From positions 8,085,501-8,149,500 of the forward strand of contig NZ_JAGRPV010000001.1 of the NCBI RefSeq assembly GCF_030014955.1: DNA of 64,000 nt, given 5' to 3'. Shown in pieces: positions 44,315-53,110 of the stretch; within the stretch, counting starts at the first letter, position 1, and the number at the start of each line of letters is the position of its first letter. A model generated the notes under the pieces. The model searched no databases and was not told the DNA's origin. It saw nothing but the letters and a program-made list of their open reading frames with translations. The stretch is from Cohnella hashimotonis. GTDB lineage: Bacteria; Bacillota; Bacilli; Paenibacillales; Paenibacillaceae. Made by a program: the position numbers and the translations under genes.

Positions 44315-46548
44315 TCGTCCTGAAAACGATTTTCCTCCTGATCTTGAGCGCTTCGTTGGGATCGGCTGTAATCGTCCTGCTGCTGCTCTTCATTCGGCGT
44401 TTGTTACATCTGCGATTGAAGCCTGCTGTCATTCATTTTCTGTGGCTCCTGGTCTTGATTAAGCTGCTGATCCCTGTCGGTCCGTCGAGTTCGATCAGTT
44501 TGTTTAATCTGATGCCTCAGACGGTTGCAGGCAAATGGACAGTCGGACAAAGCGATATGGCCGCCCCCTTGGGATTCGTGAACGATAGAGAAGATAGCGA
44601 GCCGCAACCGAGCGCTTCTGCCGCACCCGCATCCAATACGGACACAAAGGTCGGTTCACAAGAGGATAGCGTCTCACTCGATTCGTCCCCGGCTCGGCTA
44701 GGGGAATCAATATCGATAAAGGCAACGTCTCGATGGTCAAATTTACTCAGGGCAGGCTTATTCATCTGGCTTGGAGGAATAGCGTTTCTCAGTATTTACC
44801 ATATTATCGGGACACTCGTATTCAGGAAACGAGTCAGGTTCTCCCGCCCGATCCACAATGAAGAGGTGCTGTCGGCCGTTCGAGCATGCAGCGAAAAACT
44901 GGGCCTCAAGCGAACGATCCCTGTATATGAGTCAAGCTGCGTACAGAGCCCTTGCATCTATGGAACGATAAAGCCGCGCATTTTTATGCCGGAAGACATT
45001 CTCGTCATCGCTGACTCCAGGCAGTTGACCCATATCCTTTTGCACGAGCTGGCGCATGACAAGCGTAAGGATCTATGGCTTAATTCCTTGTGGACGTTAG
45101 CCGTATGGCTGCATTGGTTTAATCCTCTGGTTTGGCTGGCCCGACGCAAAATGGTCGCCGATCGGGAATTGGCCTGCGATGCGGTTGTGCTTGAAGCGCT
45201 AGGGGAAAAGGAATCCGCGTCGTATGGTCTGACACTTCTTATGCTGTCGCGGTTATTTTCCCGAAGCTCGTCCATGCGCGCCAATTTATCTCATTTTTTC
45301 AACAACACCAACGAGACAAAACGGAGAATTGCCATGATTACAAAGTTCAAACAAGGTTCGTCCAAGCTGTCTGTCATGGCGATCGTGTCGATTTTGTTCT
45401 TGGGCGCGATCCTGCTCACTAACGCAAACGCCGAGTCGAACGCCTCCAAGGCAGAGGATGCCAAAAAGGAGAACACGGTCTCCTCCTTTCGGATCGACAG
45501 GCTGATGCCCTCGTTCAAATGGTTTCATAATCTGGGCAGAGCGCTCGCTTTTGCGAGTTTTGACTTTAAGGTGCCTGACTATGTGCCTGAAGGGTATCGG
45601 CTAAAGTATATCGACATGGGAAAAAACTTCAGCAAAGCGAACCAAGCGGATTTGGTCGAATATGTGTCCATCACCTTCGTGGAAAACTTCGGCCGACAGG
45701 ATGAACGGAATATCGAGGTCTATGCGTCCAGAGGGAAAGGCACAATGCTGGAGCATAATTTATTATGGGGGGCTTCCTATTCCCGTGAACCGGGCCGCGC
45801 GCTTTCTTACCGGCAAGAAGCCCTGACTGTCGGCGATCGGACAGGCACGATGTACACAACTTCAAGATCAAGGTACAAGCAGCCGCCCGAGACGGCCAAA
45901 AGCTTTGTGTGGCAGGAAAATGAGATTACGTATGCGGTCAATTACTACAGCAAGGATCTTGATCATGATGAACTGGCGAAAATCGTACAGTCGGCGGTTT
46001 GGCCGGACCAGGTTCGGCATGTAGACTATAGCGGCGCGGGCAATTCCTTCCCTTTATATGACGAGAAGGACCTGCAAGAAGCGAAGGACATTCTGGGCTT
46101 TCCGGTGAAGTTTCCGTTCGACATTTCCGCGTATGGCCTCAAGCTTTCAGATTCGATCTTGCTGCAGGCCAACGATCAGAACACCGGGTTCCCCTTGAGA
46201 CCGGACACTGACGCCTTATGGCATTCTTATCGCGTTCCTTACGATTCTTCTATCTACGAGTTAAACGACTATATTTCGTTTTATCAGAGCAAAGCGCCGG
46301 TCGTGGACGTCAACAAGCTGTCGTTCTTACGCACACTTGAGATCAGTGGCATTGGCATTTCCGTTTACACGGATCCGGACCATGTCTACTCGGAGCCCAT
46401 TCATTCAGACAACAATAAGTTAAAGTTCAAGTCTCAAACATATTACGTCTGGGAGCAAAATGGCATCCACTATACGGCCTATTTCGTCGGGGTGGACCGG
46501 CATCAGGAGGAAAACCTGGAGGCGTTAGTGCTCGCCCCTGTCCAGTGA
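44311..46548 (+). CDS. BlaR1/MecR1-like M56 metalloprotease antirepressor with non-penicillin-binding sensor
   Basis: A 745-residue membrane protein. The N-terminal 350 residues are a standard M56 module: membrane segments (about 4-27, 38-56, 146-170, 255-275), the zinc motif HELAH (245-249) and a third-ligand Glu in ADRELACD (286). A further segment (about 355-371) leads to an exported C-terminal half. That half lacks the penicillin-binding SxxK/KTG domain of BlaR1. Instead it seems to have two DUF4367-like repeats: VPDYVPEGYRLKYID...EITYAVNYYSKDLDHDELAKI and FPVKFPFDISAYGLKL...GIHYTAYF. Signal detection therefore differs from beta-lactam binding. It would cleave the co-encoded BlaI-like repressor. 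ATGA overlap with the repressor gene. Confidence 0.88.
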   Translation: MIVLKTIFLLILSASLGSAVIVLLLLFIRRLLHLRLKPAVIHFLWLLVLIKLLIPVGPSSSISLFNLMPQTVAGKWTVGQSDMAAPLGFVNDREDSEPQPSASAAPASNTDTKVGSQEDSVSLDSSPARLGESISIKATSRWSNLLRAGLFIWLGGIAFLSIYHIIGTLVFRKRVRFSRPIHNEEVLSAVRACSEKLGLKRTIPVYESSCVQSPCIYGTIKPRIFMPEDILVIADSRQLTHILLHELAHDKRKDLWLNSLWTLAVWLHWFNPLVWLARRKMVADRELACDAVVLEALGEKESASYGLTLLMLSRLFSRSSSMRANLSHFFNNTNETKRRIAMITKFKQGSSKLSVMAIVSILFLGAILLTNANAESNASKAEDAKKENTVSSFRIDRLMPSFKWFHNLGRALAFASFDFKVPDYVPEGYRLKYIDMGKNFSKANQADLVEYVSITFVENFGRQDERNIEVYASRGKGTMLEHNLLWGASYSREPGRALSYRQEALTVGDRTGTMYTTSRSRYKQPPETAKSFVWQENEITYAVNYYSKDLDHDELAKIVQSAVWPDQVRHVDYSGAGNSFPLYDEKDLQEAKDILGFPVKFPFDISAYGLKLSDSILLQANDQNTGFPLRPDTDALWHSYRVPYDSSIYELNDYISFYQSKAPVVDVNKLSFLRTLEISGIGISVYTDPDHVYSEPIHSDNNKLKFKSQTYYVWEQNGIHYTAYFVGVDRHQEENLEALVLAPVQ

Positions 46549-46586
46549 CTGGCGTCGCAGCGCGGTACATCGAAAGAACGGCTTAT

Positions 46587-46705
46587 GCTGAATTCGAGCA
46601 AGCTGCAGACGTCTATGAACGATATAGCTGCGACCTTTACTTTCTTTGCGGAGCCATTTGAGCACCTTAACGGTGTCTCTCAGGGTGACCGCATTTTTTT
46701 TCGTT
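46587..46705. pseudogene. direct repeat B: frameshifted YheC/YheD remnant
   Basis: 119 bp matching 43615-43732. On the minus strand it would encode the same NAVTLRDT...LKWLRKE...YIV.RRLQLARIQ segment, but an extra base in the A/T run (46694-46701 area) breaks the frame. No other part of the gene is present on this side. The remaining bases of the 46549-46715 gap show nothing else. Confidence 0.7.
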
Positions 46706-46715
46706 GCCGGAACCT

Positions 46716-47084
46716 CTACACAGATTGTGCGGTGATTGGGGAAGCCGGCCCCAGGTTCAAACGATTATGGTTTTCTCCCCAGGCGCACATCGTTTCCAAA
46801 ACCGGAACCATCGTTTTTCCATATTCGCTCAGCATGTATTCCACTTTTGGAGGAACCGAGGGGTAAATCGTCCGCGTCACCAATCTGTCGGCTTCCAGCT
46901 CCCGCAAATGCTGCGCCAGCATTTTCTGGGTCACTTCGGGAATCAGCTTCTCCAGCTCGCTGAATCGTCTGGTGTTTTCTAACAAATGCCACAAGATCAA
47001 GGGCTTCCACTTTCCGCCCAACAAATGCATCACCGTTTCAATGGGACATTTCCGCTCTGCCGCAGTTTCAGCGTTCGCTTCCAT
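46716..47084 (-). CDS. HxlR family transcriptional regulator
   Basis: A 122-residue winged-helix regulator: CPIETVMHLLGGKWKPLILWHLLENTRRFSELEKLIPEVTQKMLAQHLRELEADRLVTRTIYPSVPPKVEYMLSEYGKTM, in outline the standard HxlR/YodB/YybR pattern, cut here only by its short variable tail. A conserved N-terminal cysteine (C13), used by YodB/HypR-like members to sense quinones or disulfide stress, is present. GGAGG lies nine to ten bases before ATG 47084. It is divergent from the NAD(P)-binding gene at 47232, its likely target, with a CTTACTT/AAGTAAG palindrome between. Confidence 0.93.
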   Translation of the reverse strand: MEANAETAAERKCPIETVMHLLGGKWKPLILWHLLENTRRFSELEKLIPEVTQKMLAQHLRELEADRLVTRTIYPSVPPKVEYMLSEYGKTMVPVLETMCAWGENHNRLNLGPASPITAQSV

Positions 47085-47104
47085 CCTAACCCTCCTCCGC
47101 CATG

Positions 47105-47120
47105 CTTACTTTGAAGTAAG
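47105..47120. promoter_or_regulatory. likely HxlR operator
   Basis: CTTACTT-TG-AAGTAAG, 7-bp arms, lies 20 bases upstream of the HxlR ATG in the divergent intergenic region. This resembles the TTAC-rich dyads known for HxlR-type regulators. Confidence 0.5.
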
Positions 47121-47231
47121 TGCCCTACAAAAAAGTGGGTTCTTACCAAGATTTTATGTCTCATGATAGGCTTGAGTCAATTCAGCGAGACAGAATGAGA
47201 AAAATCAATTGGAGAAAGAAGGAATGATACG

Positions 47232-47960
47232 ATGAAGATCATTGTATTCGGCGCAACGGGGAATACGGGGAAAAGAGTGCTGGCTCAAGGCGTTCGAATG
47301 GGGCATGAAATGACCGCTTTCGTACGCAATCCGGAAAAGCTGTATGAGCAGCAAGGCACGCAGTCCGCTAAGCAAGTAAAGGTAATTGCGCAGGATATTT
47401 TGAATCCGGACAGCGTCTTTGCGGCGCTGGCGCATCAGGACGTCGCCGTTATCGCCGCCGGTCATGCAGGTCAGGGAGAAGAATTCATTGCGATCGTCGG
47501 CAACATCGTCAGCCAGTGCGAGCGTCAGCCGCTCTTTTCCGGACGCGTATGGATGATGGGAGGCGCCGGGCTGCTGGATATCCCGCATACCGGTCTTACC
47601 GGCAACGAGCTGCCGGGCTTCCCGCCGACCTTCCAATACCACAACCGGAACCTGGACCGTCTGCGGCAGACCGGACTGGATTGGTCCGTGATGTGTCCGG
47701 GAACGATGGTCGAAGCCAAGCCCGATTCCTCGCCGATTCATTTGCATGTCACCACGGATGCCTTGCCCTTGCCGTTTCCTGATACGATACAGGCGCTCTC
47801 CGAGAACGAGCTGGCGGGCCACTTGTTCAGCCGTCTTCAGGAGCTGGATGTCGCCTATGAAGATGTCGCGGATTGCATGCTCACCCACGTGGATCTTGCG
47901 GGGCCGTATAAAGGAAAAAGGGTGGGTCTCGCCTATCGGGAAGAGAAGCCGGCTCGCTAA
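47232..47960 (+). CDS. NAD(P)-binding Rossmann protein, atypical SDR (NmrA/YwnB-like)
   Basis: A 242-residue atypical short-chain dehydrogenase-like protein. It begins MKIIVFGATGNTGKRVLAQG (GxxGxxG cofactor loop, close to GATGxTG of atypical SDRs) and continues VTAFVRNPEKL-like text, VAVIAAGHAGQGEE and GRVWMMGGAGLLDIP. No YxxxK is evident, so it may bind NADPH without classical dehydrogenase chemistry. ATG at 47232 follows GAAAGAAGGAATGATACG. First gene of a two-gene unit under the divergent HxlR regulator. Confidence 0.85.
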   Translation: MKIIVFGATGNTGKRVLAQGVRMGHEMTAFVRNPEKLYEQQGTQSAKQVKVIAQDILNPDSVFAALAHQDVAVIAAGHAGQGEEFIAIVGNIVSQCERQPLFSGRVWMMGGAGLLDIPHTGLTGNELPGFPPTFQYHNRNLDRLRQTGLDWSVMCPGTMVEAKPDSSPIHLHVTTDALPLPFPDTIQALSENELAGHLFSRLQELDVAYEDVADCMLTHVDLAGPYKGKRVGLAYREEKPAR

Positions 47961-47981
47961 TCGAGGAAAGGAGTTGATCGC

Positions 47982-48428
47982 ATGTTCGCCTTGCTGCTTG
48001 TATTGCATATTTTCAGCGCGGTTGCGGTAATCGGCTCGGCCTTCTTGGTGCCGATCATCCGCAGATCGGCCAAAACCGCCGCACAGCTTCGCTTTTTTTT
48101 TGATATGACGACCAAGGTGACCTGGATTTCCAAGATTGGCGCCGCATTGCTCGTGATCACCGGCATTTGGCTTATGGTTCATGCCAAGGCGGGGTTTACT
48201 CAAATGTGGCTAAATCTCTCCATCCTGTTATCGCTGGTACTCGTTGTCACGATCGGGGGATTCATCGAACCGCGTATTCAACGGATCGAAGCCGCATCCA
48301 AAGGCCAAGGTCATGAATTATCCGACGAGGTCAGGCTGGCGATGCGAAAACTGGTGCCCTTGGAAACGACGGCTCAGCTGTTAATCCTGGCCGTAACCGT
48401 GCTGATGGTCGTTAAACCGATGTTCTAA
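47982..48428 (+). CDS. DUF2269-like integral membrane protein
   Basis: A 148-residue membrane protein with four predicted segments (about 2-25, 45-65, 74-93, 125-145), the first with LLVLHIFSAVAVIGSAFLVPII, typical of DUF2269/YqhA-like small membrane proteins with conserved histidine. It follows the Rossmann protein gene by 21 bases with AAAGGAG in the gap, so it is co-transcribed. A redox-linked membrane role is possible but unproven. Confidence 0.82.
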   Translation: MFALLLVLHIFSAVAVIGSAFLVPIIRRSAKTAAQLRFFFDMTTKVTWISKIGAALLVITGIWLMVHAKAGFTQMWLNLSILLSLVLVVTIGGFIEPRIQRIEAASKGQGHELSDEVRLAMRKLVPLETTAQLLILAVTVLMVVKPMF

Positions 48429-48452
48429 GCGAGTGCGTGTTCCGTCGGGCAG

Positions 48453-48482
48453 AAAAAAAGGATGGCGCCTGAGCGTCATCCT
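48453..48482 (-). terminator. terminator of the GGDEF-EAL/ThDP/CMD operon
   Basis: On the minus strand GGATGACGC (48481-48473), loop TCAG, GCGCCATCC (48468-48460) with one G-T pair, then seven T (48459-48453). Confidence 0.8.
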
Positions 48483-48514
48483 TAAGCACCTTCCGTAATC
48501 GTCATCCTTAAGCG

Positions 48515-48907
48515 TCATTCTTCTTCGTATGTAATCCCCTGCTCCTCAAACACCTTCATGACCACGAACATCGCATCCAGCGTCTTGGGGAAGCCCGCAT
48601 AAGAGACGCAGTGCATGACGGCCTCTACAATCTCATTGGGCGTGAGGCCTACATTGAGCGCCCCTTTGATATGGAAGTCGAGCTGCGATGCCGCGCCCGA
48701 TGCAATCATAGCTGCAATGGTAAGCAGGCTTCTCTGCTTTAAATCCAGGCCCGGCCGGGCATACAGCGAGCCGTAAGGAAACTCGACGATCAGCTTGGCC
48801 ATATCCGGGCTGAATTTTTCCATTCGTTTAACCGTGGCGTTCAGCGTCTCTTCGCTGACCATGCGCTGCAGCACTTCGATGCCTTTATCGTAACCATTTG
48901 TTTCCAT
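48515..48907 (-). CDS. carboxymuconolactone decarboxylase family protein
   Basis: A 130-residue AhpD/CMD-fold protein: PDMAKLIVEFPYGSLYARPGLDLKQRSLLTIAA-type helix set and LNVGLTPNEIVEAVMHCVSYAGFPKTLDAM, the canonical core with active-site histidine region. It probably acts on a small keto or lactone substrate or as a thiol peroxidase partner. Two in-frame ATGs exist: GGAGG abuts the first (48913) and lies six bases before the second (48907), which is chosen. It follows the ThDP enzyme by 18 bases in the same operon. Confidence 0.88.
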   Translation of the reverse strand: METNGYDKGIEVLQRMVSEETLNATVKRMEKFSPDMAKLIVEFPYGSLYARPGLDLKQRSLLTIAAMIASGAASQLDFHIKGALNVGLTPNEIVEAVMHCVSYAGFPKTLDAMFVVMKVFEEQGITYEEE

Positions 48908-48925
48908 GTCCATCCTCCGTGAGCT

Positions 48926-50590
48926 TTAATCAAGGCTGAGCAGTCTGGTCAGAATCGGCGGAATTTCCTGCGGATCCACCATGACCTCGATGACCGTCGT
49001 TGTACTGGACCGCAAGGCGAATTGAACGGCGTTCTCGATTTCCGATCCGGTCTCGCAGCGGTAGGCCGACGCGCCCATGGATTGGGCGAACAAGCTGACG
49101 TCCAGCGGCCGCTCATAGACAGCGCCGACGGAGCGCCCCGTGTTGTAGGACATGCCCTTCTCGACCATATCCAGACGCCCATTATTCAGTACGAAGAAAA
49201 TGACCGGAATCCCGTGGTTCACCGCCGTCGAGATCTCGGTGCCGTGCATCATGATGCAGCCGTCGCCGGTCACGCAGACGACAGGGCGGTCTTGCATCGC
49301 GATCTTGGCGCCGATCGCATAGCCGATGGCTGCCCCCATCGCGATGAACACTTCATCGAAGTAGAACGTCCCGGGCTCGATAATCTCGAAGTTTTGCACC
49401 GCGTGAAAGGAGTGGCTGCCTGCATCCCCGAAAAGAACGGCATCTTTGGGAAGCGCGGCCCGCAAGCTCCTGAACGCCGTTCCCGCGGATAACGCGGAAG
49501 CGGACGCCGATTCCATCGATTCCATGGCGGAGGCTGCTGCCGCCGCTTCTGCCCTTCCAGCCAGCATTTCGGTCTCCCTGGCCGCCGCTCCGCTCTGCAC
49601 AATGAGCTGCGTCAGGTTGGAGTGAATATCGCCAAGGATAATTTGCGTCGGCGCCTGTATGGTCTTGCCTGCGAACTTCAGGTCGTACTCGAATTGCAAA
49701 ACCTTCTCGGGCTCCATATCGGCCGTAAAACCGGACAACGACATGTCGCAAAGCTTGCTGCCGACGACGATCATCAGGTCGATGCCGGACTTCATATATG
49801 CGGTTGCATGCTTGGAACCGCCGAGACCGTACCCGCCCAGGTACAAGGGATGATTGGTGGGAAAAGCCCCTTTGCCCCCGGGCGTGGTCATGACGGGAAT
49901 TCCCCAATGCTCGGCAATCGTCCGCAATTGGGGATAGGCATCCGACATGACGGCGCCTTTGCCCAGAAAGAGAACCGGCTTCTTGGCCTCGTTAAGCAGC
50001 TTGACGGCCTTATCGATGTCGCGCGATACGACAGGCGAGATATGGTCGGGCAGAGGCAGGTAGAAGGGCTCCACCTCCTCCATCAGCACGTCGAACGGAA
50101 TGCACAGATGAACGGGACCTTTTTCGCCCGTGCAGGCTTTTTCCAAGGCATGCTTCAGGTACAGGTAAAGCAGATCCCCCCGCTCGATGCGGGCGCTGAA
50201 CAAGGTGACGGGCTCGAACATCTTGACCAGATCTGCGCCGAACTGGCTTGAATCCTGGCTCAACGCGCGCCCGGTCTCCTGCATCGACGGCTGTCCGGTG
50301 ATGAACAATACGGGCAGCTGGAACTCCTTGGCCTGCCCCGCGGCCGTAATCAGATTCGTTCCGCCCGGTCCGGAGGTGCCGATCGCAATGCCCATCGTTT
50401 TTTTCGCCAGCGCGTAGCCGGACGCTTCGAATCCGCTGCCGGCTTCGTGACGCCCCAGCACATATTCGATGCCATAGCTTTCGAGCTCGAGCATAAGAGG
50501 AGAAATGGACTTTCCAGGGATGCCGAATACGTGAGTAATTCCCCAATTTTTGAAGTGTTCGACCAGCAGGGTATACACTCTCTTTTTCAT
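48926..50590 (-). CDS. thiamine-diphosphate-dependent enzyme, acetolactate-synthase type
   Basis: A 554-residue ThDP enzyme with the usual three domains. The Pyr domain (about 1-165) has catalytic Glu49 in GRHEAGSGFEASGYA and IGTSGPGGTNLITA. A central domain (about 185-330) follows, then the PP domain (about 385-550) with the cofactor motif GDGCIMMHGTEIS...FVLNN. The segment at about 365-390 is unusually rich in Ala, Glu and Ser (EAAAAASAMESMESASASA), looking like a flexible linker. The reaction could be acetolactate synthesis, oxo-acid decarboxylation or a related C-C bond step; it is not the biosynthetic IlvB by context, as no small subunit follows. ATG at 50590, AAAGGTGA four bases upstream overlapping the preceding stop. 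Confidence 0.9.
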   Translation of the reverse strand: MKKRVYTLLVEHFKNWGITHVFGIPGKSISPLMLELESYGIEYVLGRHEAGSGFEASGYALAKKTMGIAIGTSGPGGTNLITAAGQAKEFQLPVLFITGQPSMQETGRALSQDSSQFGADLVKMFEPVTLFSARIERGDLLYLYLKHALEKACTGEKGPVHLCIPFDVLMEEVEPFYLPLPDHISPVVSRDIDKAVKLLNEAKKPVLFLGKGAVMSDAYPQLRTIAEHWGIPVMTTPGGKGAFPTNHPLYLGGYGLGGSKHATAYMKSGIDLMIVVGSKLCDMSLSGFTADMEPEKVLQFEYDLKFAGKTIQAPTQIILGDIHSNLTQLIVQSGAAARETEMLAGRAEAAAAASAMESMESASASALSAGTAFRSLRAALPKDAVLFGDAGSHSFHAVQNFEIIEPGTFYFDEVFIAMGAAIGYAIGAKIAMQDRPVVCVTGDGCIMMHGTEISTAVNHGIPVIFFVLNNGRLDMVEKGMSYNTGRSVGAVYERPLDVSLFAQSMGASAYRCETGSEIENAVQFALRSSTTTVIEVMVDPQEIPPILTRLLSLD

Positions 50591-50594
50591 CGTA

Positions 50595-52841
50595 TCACCT
50601 TTGCAAATTGGTTTTGACTTCAGACGACCGGGCCAACAATTGCTCGATTTCCTCTGCAGGCAAAGGCTGATGATAATAAAAGCCTTGTACTTCATGACAA
50701 TTCTGGCTGCGCAGGAAGTCCAGCTGATCCATCGTTTCTACGCCTTCGGCGATCGCGTCGATGCCCATCTTGTGGGCCATCGCGATGATCGTAGCTACGA
50801 TGTCCGCGTCATTCGAATCCGTCATGATATCCCTGACAAAGGAGCGGTCGATCTTCAGCCGGTCGATCGAAAATAATTTTAAATAATAAAGATTGCTATA
50901 GCCCGTCCCGAAGTCGTCGATGCAAAGGTGGATGCCCAGCTCCTTCAGCTTGCCGAGCACCTCGATCGCGACATCGACGTTCATCGTCATCGACTCCGTG
51001 ATCTCCAGCTCCAGGTATTGCGGATCTATGCGGGTTTCGAGCAGAATCTCCTTGATGGTCTCTACCAGGTCATGCTTTGAAAACTGGCGAGAGGAGAGAT
51101 TGACCGACACGCTCATAGGGGCAAATCCTTTTTCTCTCCACAGTTGATTTTGTAAGCAGGCGGTTCTAAGCACCCATTCTCCGAGGGGGACGATGAGCCC
51201 CGTCTCTTCCGCGATCGGAATGAACTTGGCCGGAGGAAGCAAGCCGAGCGTCGGGTGATTCCAGCGTACGAGCGCCTCGGTACCGATGATTTTCCCGGTC
51301 AGAATGTCGATCTGGGGCTGATAATACAAGACGAACTCGCCCAGCTGCAACGCTTTGCGGATCGAATTCTCCAGCGTCAGCCGCTCGATCCCGCCGCTGT
51401 TCGGATTGGGCTTGAAGACGTTATAGTTGTTCTTGCCGTCGTCCTTCATCCGGTAAAGGGCGATGTCTGCGTTTTTCATCAGCATCTCGACATTCGTCCC
51501 GTCTTGCGGATAGAAGGCAATGCCGATACTGGCCGTGATGTAGAACTCGTAGCTGTCCACCGCAAAGGGCTTCTCGAAAGCGCTGATGATCTCCTCCGCA
51601 ACCTGAATGGCTTCCGTACGATCCGTGATGTCCTGCAGGAGGATCGTGAATTCGTCCCCGCCCATTCTGGATACAAGTTGTCCCGGAGCGTTGCAGCAAG
51701 CCGTCAGCCGCCCGGCAACCAGCTTCAACAACGCGTCCCCGTTGTTATGGCCCAGCGTGTCGTTGATCTTCTTGAAGCTGTCCAGATCGAGAAACATGAC
51801 GGCGAAGATACTGTTTTCGTTCACCCCGTGTCTCAGCAATTCATCGATATGCCCGGTAAAAAATCTGCGATTGGGCAGACCGGTCAAGTCGTCATGGTAG
51901 GCTAAATAATTGATTTGCTTTTGCGTATGATAACGCTCCGTGATATCCCGGAATTGTGCAAATGCACCCATGACCTGCATATTCTCGTCGCGAATCGGGA
52001 AGGCATCGAACAGGCAGACCAGCTCGCCTTGTCCCGTCAGCGGGCAGAGCATGAATTCGATGTCTTCGTAATCTTTTCCCGTCTGGAGGACCTCTTTAAT
52101 GAAGTCGTTGATCTTGGCATCCGGGATCGGCCTGTTAATGACATCCTGCTTTCTGGAGCCGGTTAAAATCTCGGCAAACTTGTTGAACTCGGTAATGTTG
52201 CCGTCCCGATCCGTAATAATGATGCCGTTTCTCGTGGTCTCGATGACCACTTGGTTCAATATATGCAATCTTCTATTTTGCTTTTTCAGCAGCAGTTCTC
52301 TCTCAATCGAATCTACGACCGTGCATAGCATCGCCAATAAAAAGGGGTTATGCTGATCGATCGTCGTCATGATCGTGATGGTGCCGAGCAAATTAGAGAT
52401 GTCTGAATATTGGAAGGGTACGGAATAGCAGGCGGAGGACCCCAGAAATTCATAATAGTGTTCGTCGCCGACAAGCTGAATGGGCTCGCGATGATCCAAA
52501 ACCAGGTTAATGCTGTTGGTTCCCGCTTCGTGCTCGTTGAATACGAGGCCAACCTTGATGCCCGATTGCTGAACCACGCTCTTGATCGCTTCATCCCCGG
52601 CCATTTCCAGAATGCAGCCGTTCTCGTCGGAGATCAGGATCAGCAGCGGAAGTCCCTTCATGAGCTCCAGCATTTTGTTGACGAAGAAATCAATGACGGA
52701 CAATATTTCCTCGTACTCGGACCGTTTTAAATTTAAATCGCTTTCCGATAAAAAGTTAGAAAACGAGGGAATCCCCTTGGGATCGATCCCTCGTTGTTTG
52801 CATCTTTGTTTAGATTCCGAGATCAAGGATACTTTCGTCAA
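50595..52841 (-). CDS. AcoR-like GAF-PAS-GGDEF-EAL cyclic-di-GMP protein
   Basis: A 748-residue cytoplasmic signalling protein. N-terminus (about 1-185): resembles the sensor part of AcoR/DhaR-type activators (SESKQRCKQRGIDPKG start; HEAGTNSINLVLDHREPIQLVGDEHYYEF; SACYSVPF). PAS domain about 195-310, GGDEF domain about 312-480 with an intact MGGDEF (394-398) but no RxxD inhibitory site at the usual place, and EAL domain about 490-735 with EALVRW, ELEITES, IDDFGTGYSNL, KIDRSF and AEGVE all kept. It can therefore, in principle, make and break c-di-GMP. The start is TTG at 52841 with GGGGGA six bases upstream. The ThDP enzyme gene begins four bases after its stop, so both are one operon. Confidence 0.93.
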   Translation of the reverse strand: MTKVSLISESKQRCKQRGIDPKGIPSFSNFLSESDLNLKRSEYEEILSVIDFFVNKMLELMKGLPLLILISDENGCILEMAGDEAIKSVVQQSGIKVGLVFNEHEAGTNSINLVLDHREPIQLVGDEHYYEFLGSSACYSVPFQYSDISNLLGTITIMTTIDQHNPFLLAMLCTVVDSIERELLLKKQNRRLHILNQVVIETTRNGIIITDRDGNITEFNKFAEILTGSRKQDVINRPIPDAKINDFIKEVLQTGKDYEDIEFMLCPLTGQGELVCLFDAFPIRDENMQVMGAFAQFRDITERYHTQKQINYLAYHDDLTGLPNRRFFTGHIDELLRHGVNENSIFAVMFLDLDSFKKINDTLGHNNGDALLKLVAGRLTACCNAPGQLVSRMGGDEFTILLQDITDRTEAIQVAEEIISAFEKPFAVDSYEFYITASIGIAFYPQDGTNVEMLMKNADIALYRMKDDGKNNYNVFKPNPNSGGIERLTLENSIRKALQLGEFVLYYQPQIDILTGKIIGTEALVRWNHPTLGLLPPAKFIPIAEETGLIVPLGEWVLRTACLQNQLWREKGFAPMSVSVNLSSRQFSKHDLVETIKEILLETRIDPQYLELEITESMTMNVDVAIEVLGKLKELGIHLCIDDFGTGYSNLYYLKLFSIDRLKIDRSFVRDIMTDSNDADIVATIIAMAHKMGIDAIAEGVETMDQLDFLRSQNCHEVQGFYYHQPLPAEEIEQLLARSSEVKTNLQR

Positions 52842-53110
52842 AGCAATCCCCCTACTCCATCAAGAAAATTGCAATAAATTTACTTAAATGATGAGAAACC
52901 CCGCTATTTATCGATTCTGTTTTCATTATGCCGACGCTTAAAGTTTTTTGTCAATTTAATTCTGTTAGATTTTGGGTTTTGTAAGAAAATAATATAAAAG
53001 TTGGCGCGATGCAGATGTTTGCGTTTACATCGGGGCGGTAAAAAGGCTGCCTTCTTCGGGTAAAGACGAAGGGTACGGCATGCGTCAATCGAAGAGGGGA
53101 GAACGAGCAT

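Noticed and set aside
46585..46866. 93-codon plus-strand open frame
   Set aside because: It is the reverse strand of the YheCD remnant B and the end of the HxlR gene. A similar frame at 43568-43774 is the reverse strand of repeat A, so the likeness between the two comes from the repeat.
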